Source: Pipra filicauda (Eukaryota > Chordata > Aves > Passeriformes > Pipridae). Taken from it: a stretch of DNA of 64,000 bases. Positions 49,521-63,159 of the stretch are shown here, in pieces (within the stretch, counting starts at the first letter, position 1; the number at the start of each line of letters is the position of its first letter). The notes beneath the pieces were generated by a model that saw only the letters and a list, made by a program, of their open reading frames with translations, was not told the origin of the DNA and did not search any database. The stretch covers positions 212,001 through 276,000 of the forward strand of contig NW_024104413.1 in the NCBI RefSeq assembly GCF_003945595.2. The letters are read 5' to 3'. Made by a program: the position numbers and the translations under genes.

Positions 49521-52500
49521 CAGCTGAGCTAATAAAACAATTAGTATTGTTTGCTGAACCAATAAATAGCAAATTGATGACTGATGGACATCTGTAGACT
49601 GGTGACTGATAATTAGATTAAGTTAAATTAAATAACTACATTAAATACTCTCCACCCATGAGCTGGGTATGCCCACACTCAGGATAAAGCCTTTCTGTGT
49701 ACAACATGAAAAATTGATTTTCTGCTCCAGGAGACTGCAAGAGGAGATCAAGCCTTGCTTTACCCATCTGGCTCCTAAGCCATCTTTTCCTACAGTTTTT
49801 ATTCACCATGACAGCTTTTAAGGAATGGAAATGCTACTCTGTCTTTTTGAAAGGGTGTCTACCACAAGCTTTACTGGGATCAGGAGTGCACATTGTGTGT
49901 GAGTATCTGAGAGGGATGAGCTAAGGGGAATAAGTGAAACTTTGTGACTTTTTTCTACTTTTTTTGAGGAGACCTGTCTTTGAAGTTTTTTGATGTAGGG
50001 AATAAAACTGTTACCAAATTGATGTGATACCTTCCCTGTACACCCCAGTTGCTGTCCTATTTTCTCTTGTCCTGGCAAGAGCAAGGCTGGCCTTTACTCC
50101 CCTCTTCTTCTTCCAGCCCATGGATATTTCTTCCACCCTTCCTTTAGGAAGAACTTAATGACACTTCTTTGGTTTCAGTTGTTTCCAACATGCATCCGTG
50201 CTGTTAAATTAAAAGAAGACCTTTATATATAAAGGCTCTGGAAGGAAAGGGGAAGATGTGGTCTGACTGTTTCTGTTGTGTCATTAATGTTAAAATAAAA
50301 CAGGATGAGATGAAACAGTCACCAGCATCTGGACCTGTTGCCTGAGAAACCATTACCAGTTACCAGAAGAAAGGAATTCCTTGGAAACAACAACTTTGGA
50401 AACCAGAAGGAAGTTGTGCAACTGTCAGTGGCAAAGGCAGCAGTTCTAACACAGCAACAGGGTAAAGACGTGACCTGAGTAATAACAGCTCATCAAGATG
50501 TGTCTGGAACCCTTGTTATTACAGCCCCTGGTAACCAGTCAGGCCCTCCAGGCTGCAGACAGCCGAACTACATAACTACCAGGAATGCCATCACAGGGTA
50601 TTTTTTCTTTTTATAGTGCTTAAAAATCCTTAAAGGGGATTAACAATCCTGTGAAGAGGGTAATTACTATTTTCTCTACTTGACAAACCAGGAAAATGAG
50701 ATTTGGAAACTTTAACTGACATATGGCAAAATACTCCATGTTATAATTAAGAGATCAGAGCTCCTACCTTCGGGGTCAAGCTGATGAATTACTTTATGTA
50801 AATATTATGTAAATTGGATTATTTTAAAAGAAGGTTTAGAGTGAGTCTTGACTTCTAAATTTCCCTTCTGGTTCTGTCACTTGTCTATTTATCAAAATGC
50901 AAAAGTCATATGTAAACCAAGCCACACCTGCTTTACACCTATGATTGCAGCCTTTAATCTGCTGATGACTAGGAAGCTTTCCGAGTGCCTACAATGAAAA
51001 TATTTAACAGCAAATATCATTGCCATTATATCTACTTTTCTATTTATATAGAAGTATGAGCATCAACAATTGGGAAGTTTACTCAGGAGTGACAAAGCAG
51101 AAGGAAATGGGCAAAGGGACTTTACAGAGTTTCTCATTCTGTTGAGATATGGTAAAGGGGAGATATATTTCTGATTTTACCCGGAAACAAAGCACATCCT
51201 ATTCCCTATACCCATTGCACTACAAGATTTGAAGCTACATCACTGAACATTCTGTTCTATGAGCAGCAAGAATTTTGGTTACTACATGCAGGGGAGAAGA
51301 TTCATGCTGCTCTGAACCCCATGACACTCATATGATAATATGGAGTTTCTATTTTCTTTTATTCTATATAAACTATAGACTATATGGACTACTCTAATAT
51401 ATTCCTGCATCCTATAAGATCACGAAAAACACCTGGCCTTTTGTAATTTGTTTTGTCATCTTTCTTAGAAGAACAAAATGAATTTTGATCCAACATATTC
51501 AGGACAGCTGTGTGATAAATTGCTGTCATATGGTTCTAATTCTGAATGCATAATCCAAACATCAACAGCTTCTTCACAGAGAGGCAGGAATTCTGTACTA
51601 GCCCATTTTTTGGATCTGCCATGCAATGAATCAGGCTGATACAGTCTATCAACACCTGTACACATTATCTTTTGATGCAATGAAAAATGTACAGCCCATA
51701 CTTTTCATGCTGTAGAGCTCCAGTACGGCCATGCATCCTGTGACCTGAGACGGTCTACAGAAACTCCAGGCTCCGTTCACTTACATCACTGTCAGCCTGG
51801 TGAGGATTTGGGAAAGAAAAAGCATCCTTCAGGCAGGCCTGGGAAGAGTCGTGCATCTTCAGAGGCAAGGTGAAACTTGCCATGACGTGTGACTGGGATA
51901 AGCACGGCATGTGGGTTTGTTGCAGATCTGACACACAGAATCGCGTTAGCTGATGCCAAGATGAGTCCCAGGATTTTGCAGCGTTAGCAAATGATTACTG
52001 TAAAAGTAAACATTGGCTAACATGGGGCTCATGTATGCCTGTGAACTGTTGAACTAGGGCAGTAGGGTATTTCAGTATATCCACAGAAAGGACACACAGA
52101 ATGATAAGCAAGGAACTAAATATTCAGGGTGATTATTTCTCACCACTCAAACACCAAGACAAGGGTAAAGAGACATTGTGTTCTAGGAAGTGGACACCAT
52201 AAATTACTGCAAGGTTTGTGGTGATGATTTCTACGGCCACAGTCAGGGTGGGAAGCTCTACTGATGATTATGACTCATCAGGAACTGAAAATTTTTTGCT
52301 GTGAGTTGGCTTAATGATAATGTAAAAGTAAATGTTCTGAAGACTGAGAAAGGCAATAAAAAGATTCTTGGTCTGAGGTGTGAGCTTCTGACTGTGATCA
52401 ACATCTCAAAGAGGAATTCAAAGTGTTACAGACAAGGAATTCTTCTTAGCAGAATAAAATGTTAAACATATTTTTGTAAATTTTTTTCTGCCCAGTAGGT

Positions 52501-53829
52501 AATCTGCAATGAAAATGTAAGAACTGAGGGCCTTCCAATACTTTTGGGCAAATTTCCTACCCAAAGAGCCTCTAAATGCCATTACATTTCCCCTTTTCTA
52601 GGACAAAAGACATGAGCAGCTTTTAGGTGACACACATACTGGTGGGACAGAAACAGCTGGGACTACATGTCCTCCTCTTGCCAGAAATTTGGCTCTGCCT
52701 CATTTAGCAGGTCATCAGCATCATTCATCAGTATCATAGCAGATCATCACTCCTCAGCAACAATACAGAGTTATAAGTAACTGAGTACCTTATCCATAGA
52801 GTTCCACTGGCAAGAAGTCCATGTGTCCATGCAGGAGCAGGTATCTCTCAGACAGAATATGTGGCACAGCTATCTACCTGAGGAGCATAGTTGTCCATGG
52901 TTACATGTGACTTGCAGTCAGAATGACACAGGAAAATCCATTGAAAATGAGCTTATTCCTTTATCATAAAAAATTTAAACGTGCAAATAAGCAATAACAA
53001 ATAATTAAAAGGTCTGTAATAATCTCACTGCAGAGAAGCTGAAATCAGCTGTGGGCTGAGATGCACTGTGGCTGGAAGAGCTCACACCCCACACTGGTGG
53101 TGTGAGCCAGGCAAGTGTGGGCACTCGCTGCACGTAGCTGTGGTGAAAGCTGAAGTCTCCATCCAGAGTGCCTGCACACACGTATGGCCACCCTGTGAAT
53201 TTTAGTTCTCAGAAAAGAATGTGGCATACTGATATCAACTCCTTTGTGGGAGTTAGTACAGTCCAAACAGAGCAAGGATTCAAACTTTGTCTAAACTGAG
53301 GCCTGCAATTCATACTGACACACAAATCAGCCCCAGGGTTGGTGTAGGCATTGTGGTATAAAAGTACCACTGGGCTAAAAGTACCACGTGGCTAAATTTC
53401 AGAAATTCAGATAACATTGTATCAGCAACAGCATTATTGCCTTCTTTTGTGACTATCACTTGGTTCCACCTGGGCTCTTCACAGTGAGCTGGGAAAGCTG
53501 TACTTGCAAAGCATTCCTAATGAAGGCAAACGGGCAACAGGGATTTCACAGCCCTGTATCAGCAAGCACAACAGAATTCATTCTTAACATTGAAGCCATT
53601 ACTGCTTCATTATTTATTATTTCAGCAAGAATATTGCAAATATTTAGACATTACAGAGCAGGCTATCATCCAGACAAAAAAAAGATGTCCCTCCTAAAGC
53701 GCTAAATGAGTGTAAATTACTGACACTAATAAAAAAGCTTATTACAAAATATCATTGGGGATGAACACTAACGAAGCACAGAGGGTGAGCACGTTTGTTT
53801 AGTGATTTTTACTTTCCTGTTCTTTACTG
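49521..53829. other. Non-coding stretch
   Basis: No gene or nameable mobile element. A perfect 16-base palindrome CCTTTATATATAAAGG lies at 50220-50235. An AT-rich segment at 52960-53035 looks like a possible homeodomain-type conserved element. Confidence 0.5.
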
Positions 53830-53960
53830 CCCTCCCACAAGAGGGGCCGCAGCGCCCGAAGCGCTGCTGGGCTCTGTCACCTGCTCCCGGCTTGTCACTA
53901 GAGGGCGACGAAGGCTCCCAGACGAGGGCAGAGGTTCCCTGCAAAGCCTCGACTTCCACG
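53830..53960. other. Short CpG-rich patch
   Basis: Local cluster of CpGs (GGGGCCGCAGCGCCCGAAGCGC) just before a CTCF-like motif, inside AT-rich DNA. ORFs open on both strands are short. Such patches are typical of unmethylated CTCF or enhancer sites. Confidence 0.4.
53895..53909 (+). promoter_or_regulatory. CTCF-like binding motif
   Basis: Plus strand TCACTAGAGGGCGAC fits the CTCF core (CASYAGRGGGCG) very closely, with two further CpGs around it. Orientation is rightward, opposite to the motif at 37.16 kb, so the two are divergent and not a convergent loop pair. Confidence 0.6.
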
Positions 53961-54419
53961 GAACAACTTCTTTTCTTAAATCCTTAAATCCTGCGTTGTG
54001 AAATGGGCTCAGCCAGATCCCACGGGGAAGCAGCGCTTTGGCAGCTCATAATAATTGGGAAGTTCGGTGGAACCTGCTGGCACCCTTCACCTCTCAGCAC
54101 AGGACCTCCCTTCCCCTCCAGTGGCCGCTGGGTTGCAGCAAGACAGATGAGCAAGGGGTATTCATTAATTACTATGTTATTATAATTTTTTTATATTCCA
54201 GTCGGGTCCCATGAGAGTGTGGGACTGGCAAGGAGAAGGAAAGAAAAGATCGTTGGCTGGTTATGGAATAAGGCTTTCAATAACAATTAATGCAGGCTAG
54301 ATTAGAAGCACAGGAAATACCAGACTTGCCAGTTTTTCTGCGTTGATTTTCACACGCTTTCTGTTTTTCCAAATGCTATATTTATTACTTTTCCCCAAGA
54401 CTCATAATGGAACGTAACA
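53961..54419. other. Non-coding stretch
   Basis: No gene or repeat recognised. Confidence 0.5.
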
Positions 54420-54600
54420 TCACTACTGTGTTGTATGTGTGTGTATGTATATATATGCACATAAACATACATAAACACACACATATATACATGTTATGTA
54501 CACACATATGTATACACAATATGTATGTACACAAATATACGTACATATTTGTAGTCTATACATACATATGTATGCTTATATGATGATGTATGTGTTTACA
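54420..54600. repeat. Alternating purine-pyrimidine (TG/TA/CA) microsatellite
   Basis: About 170 bases made largely of TGTA, TATA, ACAC and CATA steps with many short inverted repeats (for example CACATATGTATAC and ATACATACATATGTATG). The sequence can adopt Z-DNA or cruciform forms and is probably length-variable. Mixed units suggest an old compound microsatellite. Confidence 0.85.
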
Positions 54601-57344
54601 TGAACTTCTAGTTCACAAAGTTGGCATTTTTCCCAGTAACTTTCTGCACAAGTGTGGGAAAAGAAGAGAGAACTTGTTAACCAAAACAGGCTTATTCTAA
54701 AGCACCCTGCAGATGTTAATTTAATATATGGGCAGTTTAAGCAGAAAAGAAAATGTAGGAAAAAATTCTGTAAAAGTGCATTCAATGTTGAATAGCGACT
54801 GTTTAACTTCTAATTTAAAATCCCCCTCTGCTTTTATTTCCCCATTTCTTTATTCAGGGTTAACTAAAATGCAATTTAATCTGTCTAAACAATATCAGCA
54901 CAAATACCAAGGCCTTTTAATTTACAAGAAACTTTACTTACAGAAAACATTAATTTTACGCTTGTGAGTAGCACAAACTGATTTCAAATGGGCCAAAAAT
55001 ACACAAATTGAAGCCTGTCTGTAATTTCATTAGCCATGTTTTGTAGATTATTTAAGAGGCAAAATCCCCCCTAGGCTGTGAAGAGGAAAACTGTTGAATG
55101 GGAGAAATAATTTTGGGGTTTTTTTTCAGCAAACGTAATTATTAGACCAGTTCTTTCCACTAATTATTTCTCTTGAGTTTATGTTGTTTTAAAATAGTCT
55201 ATTGTTATCTGATGTCAAATCAGTGAACTCCCAAGTTCAAACTATATAGCCTAAGAAGAAAGACATATGAGGCAGAAAGATCATGAGATGTCACTGCAGA
55301 GCTGGGCCTACAAAAATGTTCTACTGGTTAATAAACCAAATACTCTAACAACTAATAAACCCAAATTTAAGTCTGTCTGAATCCACCACTGCCTTCCATA
55401 GTCAGGGGAAGTTCCTAATTTTAAAGAGCACGTCATTACAGTTACGGTTTCATGAAGATGAACCTTGGACACTGAAGGTTTGGACCAAAACTGTGCCTTT
55501 AAATCAAATGAAACCTTCACTGTGTGGATGGTCCAGCTGAGGGACTCAGCTAATTGGGTAGGAATTCTTATCTTGTGAGGATAAATCCTCTCTGTTGAGT
55601 GTCCGAGGTAGCCCCCAGAAAACCACACTGCAGTACATGCAAAATGCGGATGGTGATGATAACGGGGCCCCTGTAAGCCAGGAAAGAATGATAATTTCTT
55701 TGCTGTTACAGTTCTGATGAATGTGTGCAAAAAGCAAATAAAGCAAAATTCAAATTGCACACAAACATATATGTCCAGACACACATGTCCATTACGCAGC
55801 CAGCAGCTAATGATGATGGTCAGCAGTGTCTCCACCCCTGTTTGTGACAGGCATGTAGCCTAGCAGGCTGTCCTGGATGTCCTGCTGAGGCACAGAGCAG
55901 TAAAGAATGAGTGAGCATGGCAGAGGGACTGCAAAGGCACCAAGAGGAACCACTGATGCTCCCAGCATGTGGGCAGAAGCAGGATTATCAAGGAGGTTTG
56001 TCCACTATCGGGGTGATACCTGTCAACTTGGACAAAGACTGAAACTTCTCTACAGATCAGGAAAGAAATGTGTGATATAATGTATCCAGGTTTCCAACAC
56101 TGAATAACAGATAAATGCTGTGAAAAGGGAAGAGTCAAATTCTCCACTGTTTCCCTCTGCTACCATCCATTTACATGACATCAAGCAAGGAAAGCAACAA
56201 AACAGCCAAAAATATGGAAAAGAACTGAATTACCTCTTCCGTGTCCATCTATTATTGCACAGGACATTTTATTAAAAATCTCACAGATGCCATTTAGAAA
56301 TGAAGATGATCAATGTCAATGCAGCTCTCTGCCAAAGTGTTCAGTATTGTACTGGAAGTGGGGAACGGCAACTGAGATCTATTTTAACAGCATCATTTCT
56401 CCCATAATCAGTTTGACTTCTCAGCAGTCAGAGGGACATTTTTTTCATTCTTTTAAAAAATAAATCAATATTAAATCTGAACGCACATCAACAGGTTTGG
56501 TACTATCATAATAGTAGAAGGGAAGCGGCTGAGACCTAAAAATGAAAGAGTTCAGGACAGAAACAGAAACCTGAGCACTTGTAGGAAAGGACATCAGACT
56601 CACGCTGCGAGTGTGAACTCAGATGAATGATAAACTCAGTTTCAATGGCCTTGCCATGGTAAGTTTAAGTTAGCTGGTTCTGAAGCAAGGGTCAGGCTTA
56701 CTTGAAATGACACAAGAAAAAACCTGGGAGAGGAAGAACTGAATCTCTGGTATCAAGTTTGCCTCCTTCTCTAGAACACAAGTTGGGAGTTTTTTTCCTA
56801 CACTGGCCATGGTAAATAGCATTACTAAAACCACAGTAGCTGTTACTGGTAGTACAGAAGGAAACCGAGAGGCAGCGTGTAAACTGCACCCTGCATGATG
56901 GGAAAACGATGACACAGGCGAAACTCATGAAAGAGTACATTCTCTCATTGATGTGAAAGCATTTATTGGCTTTGCATTTTTGATTCACATTACCTTCTTT
57001 CTAGAGAAAAACACGTGGCAGTAGTACGGAAAAATGAGTGTGACGAGGTCAGAACTTGCTTATGAAACACAACCATGTATCCTTACAGTGAACAGCTATT
57101 AGAACAGATTTCATTTTCTCACGTTCTTTCTGACACTCACCCCCCAATTTATACCAATTAAATTTCTCTATTTGCACTCCTTTATGTACTAATAAATACA
57201 TCTGGTTTTGCCCTGCTTATATTTTTTGTCTCTTCATTCTTCTTCATCCAAGGTGATGGATGGATATCACTAAAAGGGGACTAAGAATATTTACATACCT
57301 CTGTAAACTGTTCAAAAAGCAGATGAAGAGTCTAGGTAACATTA
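54601..57344. other. Non-coding stretch, with possible regulatory elements
   Basis: No gene supported. An AT-rich, complex segment at about 54830-55070 has many TAATT/TTAATT cores and looks enhancer-like. The longest minus ORF outside GC-rich DNA (175 codons, 55308-55835) is unrecognised (see findings). Confidence 0.45.
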
Positions 57345-57480
57345 CTACTGTTAAGGAATAGCAATTTGCAGTGTATTTTGACTGTGTCAGATAAACATTC
57401 TACTTTTTTAATTAGATGTAAATCAATAATTTGAGGAGATATTAATGATTAAGAAATATTGAACAAAATCTGCAACAGTT
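57345..57480. promoter_or_regulatory. Candidate AT-rich conserved element
   Basis: Complex, non-repetitive AT-rich sequence with clustered homeodomain-type cores (TTTTTAATTAGATG, AATCAATAATTTG, ATATTAATGATTAAG). This composition is common in vertebrate developmental enhancers far from genes. Only a cross-species alignment could confirm it. Confidence 0.2.
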
Positions 57481-60400
57481 TCCTGGTAATTGGACCAGTT
57501 ATGATGGATGTTTTACTTTATTCAAGATTTTAGAAAGGGCCCTGTTGAAGACATTTATTAATTAGGCTATAGGGATTTTTCTTCTTTTTTTTTGTATTGA
57601 ATTAGAAAATTCTTGTGAGAGAGTGGCTTCTAGAAAGATGAGGCAAGTAAATTTATTACCTTGGGGTGACAAACTTGGTAAACTCACTGTGTGCACTTCC
57701 TTTTACTTCACTGAAAGCCAAACATGTCACAGTCTCCTATTTAGATCACAAAAGAACAGAGAAAAGGAACAACTGGTAATGGGAAAATGCTTATAAACCT
57801 TACTGTAAGACATGATTTGGACCTCTTTGTATTACAGCTTTCATGCAGCTGTGTTATTATGATGTAATAAAGATGGAAATAACTTACGTTTTGAGAAGGA
57901 TGTCAGTCAATAAAAATCTATAGATTACCAGAATCTGCTGGTTTCATTTCTTGAAGCCCTCTGAGAACTTTTTTTCCACTATGAACCACTAAAGAAATGC
58001 TCTTGTAAACATTAAAATCCTGTTAACTGAAACTAAATAGACCCCACAGAGTTGCTTTCTTGTGGCTAATCTACTTTGAAGATTTTTCACTGGTCATTTT
58101 CCTGTTAACCCCTACCTCCTGTAGTTTTTGGGTTGTTTTTCTTGGGCGGGGATTTTATTTGTTTGTTTGTTTTGTGTTATTTTTTTTTTAAATGGAGAAA
58201 CATAATTAGAAAGTGGAACTAATCACAATGTGACCTTTTTACCTTGGCTTCCAGCCATGTGGAGTTAGAACCTTGACCTATGGTGCCTGAGTAATACGTC
58301 AAGAGCATCTGGAGCCCTGACCTGCTAGCAAACTATCTAGGTATTATTAGAGTAAAAACTGAGGAAAAAATATTAACTAGAGGAGTAATTGCAGTTTCAG
58401 TTTCTCTCCAATGCAGTGACTCACAGGATTTCTGAAGAAAATGGGTGCAATCCAGAATCTTTTGGTAAGAAGACTGTTTCAAACAAGATTAGATTGTTAT
58501 CAGCAGATTGAAAATACTCCCTTAGATCAAGTTGTGAGACACATGAAATAAACCCCACAGCCAAGTCTCAATAACCAAGTATCCATGGCTCCAGTCACCA
58601 AAAAAATTCATTAGTACTCTCAACAAAGTGAGGGACTCAGCTGAATATACAGATTGATTCCCTTTATAATCTAGATTTCTCCAGTATGTTATATGTTATG
58701 TACTATATTTGCCAAGACTGTGCAGTATTTGCTCTGTGCGTGTGTCTACACAGGCACAGAAGTGTGTAATAACAATATATAAACAGCTCCTATGATATGT
58801 AATATAATTTCTATTTCTATACAACATTTCATAATACCAGGTAAACAAAGTTTTTACTCCAGAATTTTTATTTGAAGAGGTTTTTCCTTTTAAAAGCCTT
58901 GTAGCTAACTTTCAGGGGAAATAACACACTGAAGCAACGGGATCTTCTGTACCTTGCAACAACCCCAGCAGTCATGTTAGTGCCTATGAAAGATGTCTCA
59001 GATGGACATATAAAGGGAAATACAAATTAAGAACCTGTTTTCTCAAAGATCCCAAGTTACAGAAACATAGGACTGGCATCACCCTGGCAAAGGAATAAGA
59101 AACAGATGGACTGCCATGCCCCAAAGTTAACTGATCCCACAAAAAGGAATGAGAAAAAAAACAAATGCTGAAAAAAATATTGAAACTCCTCCCCCAAATG
59201 CTGTAGGTATCTCCCCGCTTTTTTTTTTTAACCTTGCTTTCTATTTGCTGTTCATTATGGGAAAGAAGTACTAGGTGTTCCAGCTTTACCACCCAGTGGT
59301 ATTTTTCTGCAATCATCAGCTGCATCTGAGTAAGCAGAGCTATTTTTAAATCCCCAGCCACCTCACACAGTAAAGCAAGCACATAACTGCAGAGTCATGC
59401 ACAGCAAGGGGAATCACTCCTCTTGGTTTGCAGCGTCATACAAAGGGGAAAGGCAAACAAACTATATCCCATACATTTTCACGAATGTGTGACTAAGTCT
59501 CAGTTTCAGAATCTGTCCTTACCCATAACAAAATGTTCTCTGAAATTTTCCTGTAGTTGCACTAGCATGGTTAAGTCCAGGTTCTGTCAGATTTCTTTTG
59601 GTGGCAAGAAAATTTCAGAAAGTCACGAGTACAGCCATGACAGCCACTTTCCTGGCTGACACATCAAGGACCAACCTGGGGACCTCCAGAACAAGAAACG
59701 TGACAGTGCTGAGCACTGAACCCTGATAGCGTAAACTGCTGTGCTAACACTTCTGCTTTTTCTTTTTTGGCACATAGATTTAAATACTTGATGTGCTTTG
59801 TTAAACAAATATGTCTAGAAATGAAGTTCAGAACAATGCAAAGTGAAAGAAACCAAATGCCTCATCCTACATCTCTAACATGCCTCGTTTTCCCAGCAAG
59901 TGTCCAAGAAGCGATGTACCTGGTTCATTAAATAGCCATTAAATAGCCTGACTGTTCTATGTAAATCAGCATGATACAAGATACTCAGCTAAATGTTAAC
60001 ACGACCCAGAGATTAATATGTAAATTGAGTGTATCCTAGGAAAGATGTTCTTTACAGAGGTGTGCTGAGGGGGTCTGGTATCATTTATGCAAGGATCTGC
60101 ACATGGCAGGATGTCACTGCATATATTCTGACCTCCCAATATAAGCTTACTGATGTTTGACAACAGCTTTTAGAATTTTAAGTGGAAACACTAGAAGAGC
60201 AACAGTGATAAATGTTGCTGAACCTTTCAGTTTGTACAGGCAAACCATTTTCAAGTGTGTGGCAAAATTTCAACTTTCACTTCTCCCAAATACAGTGCAG
60301 CACACAGACTTCAAACAGAAAACAACAGCAGGCACATGGCAAGTAAAATAACCCAAGCTTTTCTTGGGGAAAATAAAATAGAGCGAATGCCATAAGGTCC

Positions 60401-61336
60401 CTTCAGTTGCTCTGTGCTATAAGCAGCAGCTCGGACACTGTGATAAGACAGTTCCTTACAAAGATTTGTGGATTTATTCCATTATGAAGTTTGTTTGCTC
60501 TTGCAGTCTGATCTCTGTTATCCAGTCTGCTTCTGTATTAGCATGCTCCTGGGAGCCTTTGGGGGATAAAATGACTACATCTTTAAGAGCATAGTTAGGG
60601 GACTATTTGCTCAGTGGTCAGACAACTTGCACCGGACTCTGATATGGATTTTCCACTTTCAGTAGCCTGACAAGCAGCCTCCTGCGAAGGAGGAATGTGC
60701 TGAAAGGAGGAGTCATATGCCCAAAACCATGTGCCAGGGCACGTGCTGTGTGCCTCAGGCTATAAACTCAAAAACCTGGAGGATACAAAGCATTACGTTA
60801 TTCTGGACACCTTAAAAAAAACAAACAATACCCCACCCTCAACACCTTAGGGCTGTAGCACAAGCTCTGAATCCAGTGTACCAGGATCCCTACAGTGCTG
60901 CTCAGGCAGGGACCAAGGCTGTTGGCCTGAGCTTAAAAGCAGCTGCAGGTTACATGTGCAATACTGCTTGAAATAAAGAAAGTTAAAAGCCCCTTGCATG
61001 AAAACTAGGGATGTGAACCAAAGACTGGCTGTGTATACGTAGTTTTTAAGCTGGATGCTGTATCATGCAGCCTGGGAAGCAGAGCAATCTGCCAGCCTGA
61101 TTTCCCAGGCAAAAGATGTGTGAAGGGGGGCTATTCTCAACCCCTTTTGTTACGACCCTCATCACTACAAGCTTCCATAGTGTTGCTGGGTGGGGTTTCT
61201 CTGCTTCAGCAAAGGAGGAAATATATGGAAAAATAATCTTTTTGAACAGTTTGCTCCACAGAAATGGCAGGATGGCTTCTGCATATTAACCCACTACATC
61301 ACACTTTGGATCACCACCAGCCAAGAGTACATATTT
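57481..61336. other. Non-coding stretch
   Basis: No gene. T-rich tract near 58130-58190. A 132-codon minus ORF (58984-59382) contains a Lys-rich run from a T tract and no known domain. Confidence 0.5.
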
Positions 61337-61570
61337 CACAGAATCATGGAATCATTTAGGTCAAAAAGGACCTTTAAGATCATCAAGTCCAACCATTAAC
61401 CCATCGCTGCCAAGTCCACCACTAAACCATGTTCCTAAGTGTCACATCTTTTAAATACCTGCAGGGATGGTGACTCCACCACTGCCCTGGGCAGCCTCTT
61501 CCAAAGCTTGACAAACCTTTTGGTGAAGAAAGCTTTCCAATCTAAACCTGCCCTGGCACAACTTGCACCA
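61337..61570 (-). mobile_element. CR1 LINE 3' fragment
   Basis: Opens with 'cacagaatcatggaatcatt', then 'aggacctttaagatcatcaa', 'tttaaatacctgcagggatg', 'gtgactccaccactgccctg' and 'gggcagcctcttcc', ending near 'ctggcacaacttg'. This is the reverse complement of the CR1 3' end. 5'-truncated. Both strands stay open across it (74 codons each), which is a product of the repeat. Confidence 0.95.
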
Positions 61571-63159
61571 AATACACGTGGTGCGGGTATTTCCCAGTTT
61601 GCCTCCATACCAGTTGCTACACGCACATGTCTTCCCATCTTATCTTCCGCAAGAATCAAATAACATCATATTACTTTCAAACAAGTGATGCACATGCCGG
61701 GAAAATGAAGTACGTCTCTCACACAAATCTGAAATGAAGAACCATAAATGGCAGAGATTAATTCAAATTACTCAGCGTCATCCTTCAGAAGTAACAGTAA
61801 TAATACACTTTCGCCACTCCCCATCATAGTGAGCACACTACACTTTGAGACAAGTATCACTTCCCCATTCTGCCACATCTCATGATGTGTTTAGCTAAAC
61901 CTATCCAGTCTATGAACAAGCCAAACGGGGAATAGTCACTGCAAAGCTGACACTTTCAGAGAGCTGGGGAGAATTATGGACACTACCCATTTCCACACAT
62001 GGGGAAACCTGTGTACTCAAGGATAGGAACAGAGGGATTTGGAGAGGCTGGCAGGACCCTTCTGCAATATGGATCCTGAAGATTCCAAATTTCTTTGTAA
62101 GACTAAAACCATAGCATGACAGATATGGACCAAATCACCACTAGGCTGACTCCTCTGGCAAGGCTCCTAGCATTTGTGCACTAGTGAGGAACAGCCCATG
62201 AAATTCCAGGCAGTCCCTGCAGCTCCATTCTGAAACAGCAGCATGGTTTCACAAACTGCACAACGAGCAGGGACAGTGCTTCTCTGCCCCACGCAAAGGC
62301 ATCTCTTCTTTCCAATTGGGCACCTGAAGGAGCATAAGACTCTTAAACTGCTCCCCACACAGAGTAGCCAGGAACCCCTTTTGATCACCGTGGTTCTCAG
62401 ACAATGCACAGGAGGGTCAGTTTCTCAATTCCATTTGCATCTGCCCAAGACTATTAGATCCCTCTTCTGCAATCCCATGTGTAGGCTGCTGCAGGAATAA
62501 ATACATAGTGATCACCCTAGGGATAACAGCACTTTGAATATCAGAGGAGTTACAGAAAAACCATTGACATGACAGGTATCATGGTTCCCTTGTGGCAAAA
62601 CCATCCTGTAGTTGTTGTGGAGATATGCTGGTACATTTTGAAGGTGCTGTTCTGGCAGATACTGGTCCCATTTGGCCTATATTGCTCTGCAGGAAATGTT
62701 CTTCTGAGAATTTTGCTGAGGTTGGATACATTATTAATAAAGATGGGAAACAGAGGGGCTGGAAAATATCTTTCAAGTGTAATGTTCTGGTATAGACTGA
62801 CATTAATCCATGGGTGAACCTGGAAAGGGGACAAATTTTCTAACTATTCTAAACATAAATTTTGCTATTAGCAGTAGTCATTAACAAATTCTGATCCTAT
62901 TATTATGAGCCATTACATCTAGAAAATTGCCTATTTTTAGCTCAAGCATTTTGTGCTTCCTTAGCTCATAATCTTTTGATATTATAAACAACTTCGAACA
63001 AATCTCTTGATATCTCACTGCTTTCAGGTCTCCTCATTCCAAAATAGAGAAAAAAAAAATCCTTGCCTGCTTTCATTCTACTAAATGAAAATTGCAAGAG
63101 CCATGTAAATGTATCAAATATTGGTATCTTCCCCAACCTCTTTTTGGAATAACACTTCT
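61571..63159. other. Non-coding stretch
   Basis: No gene supported. ORFs overlap on both strands at 62.17-62.50 and 62.55-62.83 kb without recognisable products. Confidence 0.5.

Noticed and set aside
48982..49597. 181- and 150-codon plus ORFs as a gene
   Set aside because: The longest starts at a non-ATG codon, the frames overlap, and the composition follows the GC-rich repeat. Kept only as a possible promoter patch.
61435..61663. Opposed 74-codon ORFs
   Set aside because: They lie mostly within a CR1 fragment; both strands are open by chance.
62550..63159. Search for retroviral internal genes left of the LTR
   Set aside because: Overlapping short ORFs at 62.55-62.83 kb show no gag, pol or env resemblance, and the flanking 5-bp duplication around 63160-63711 supports a solo LTR.
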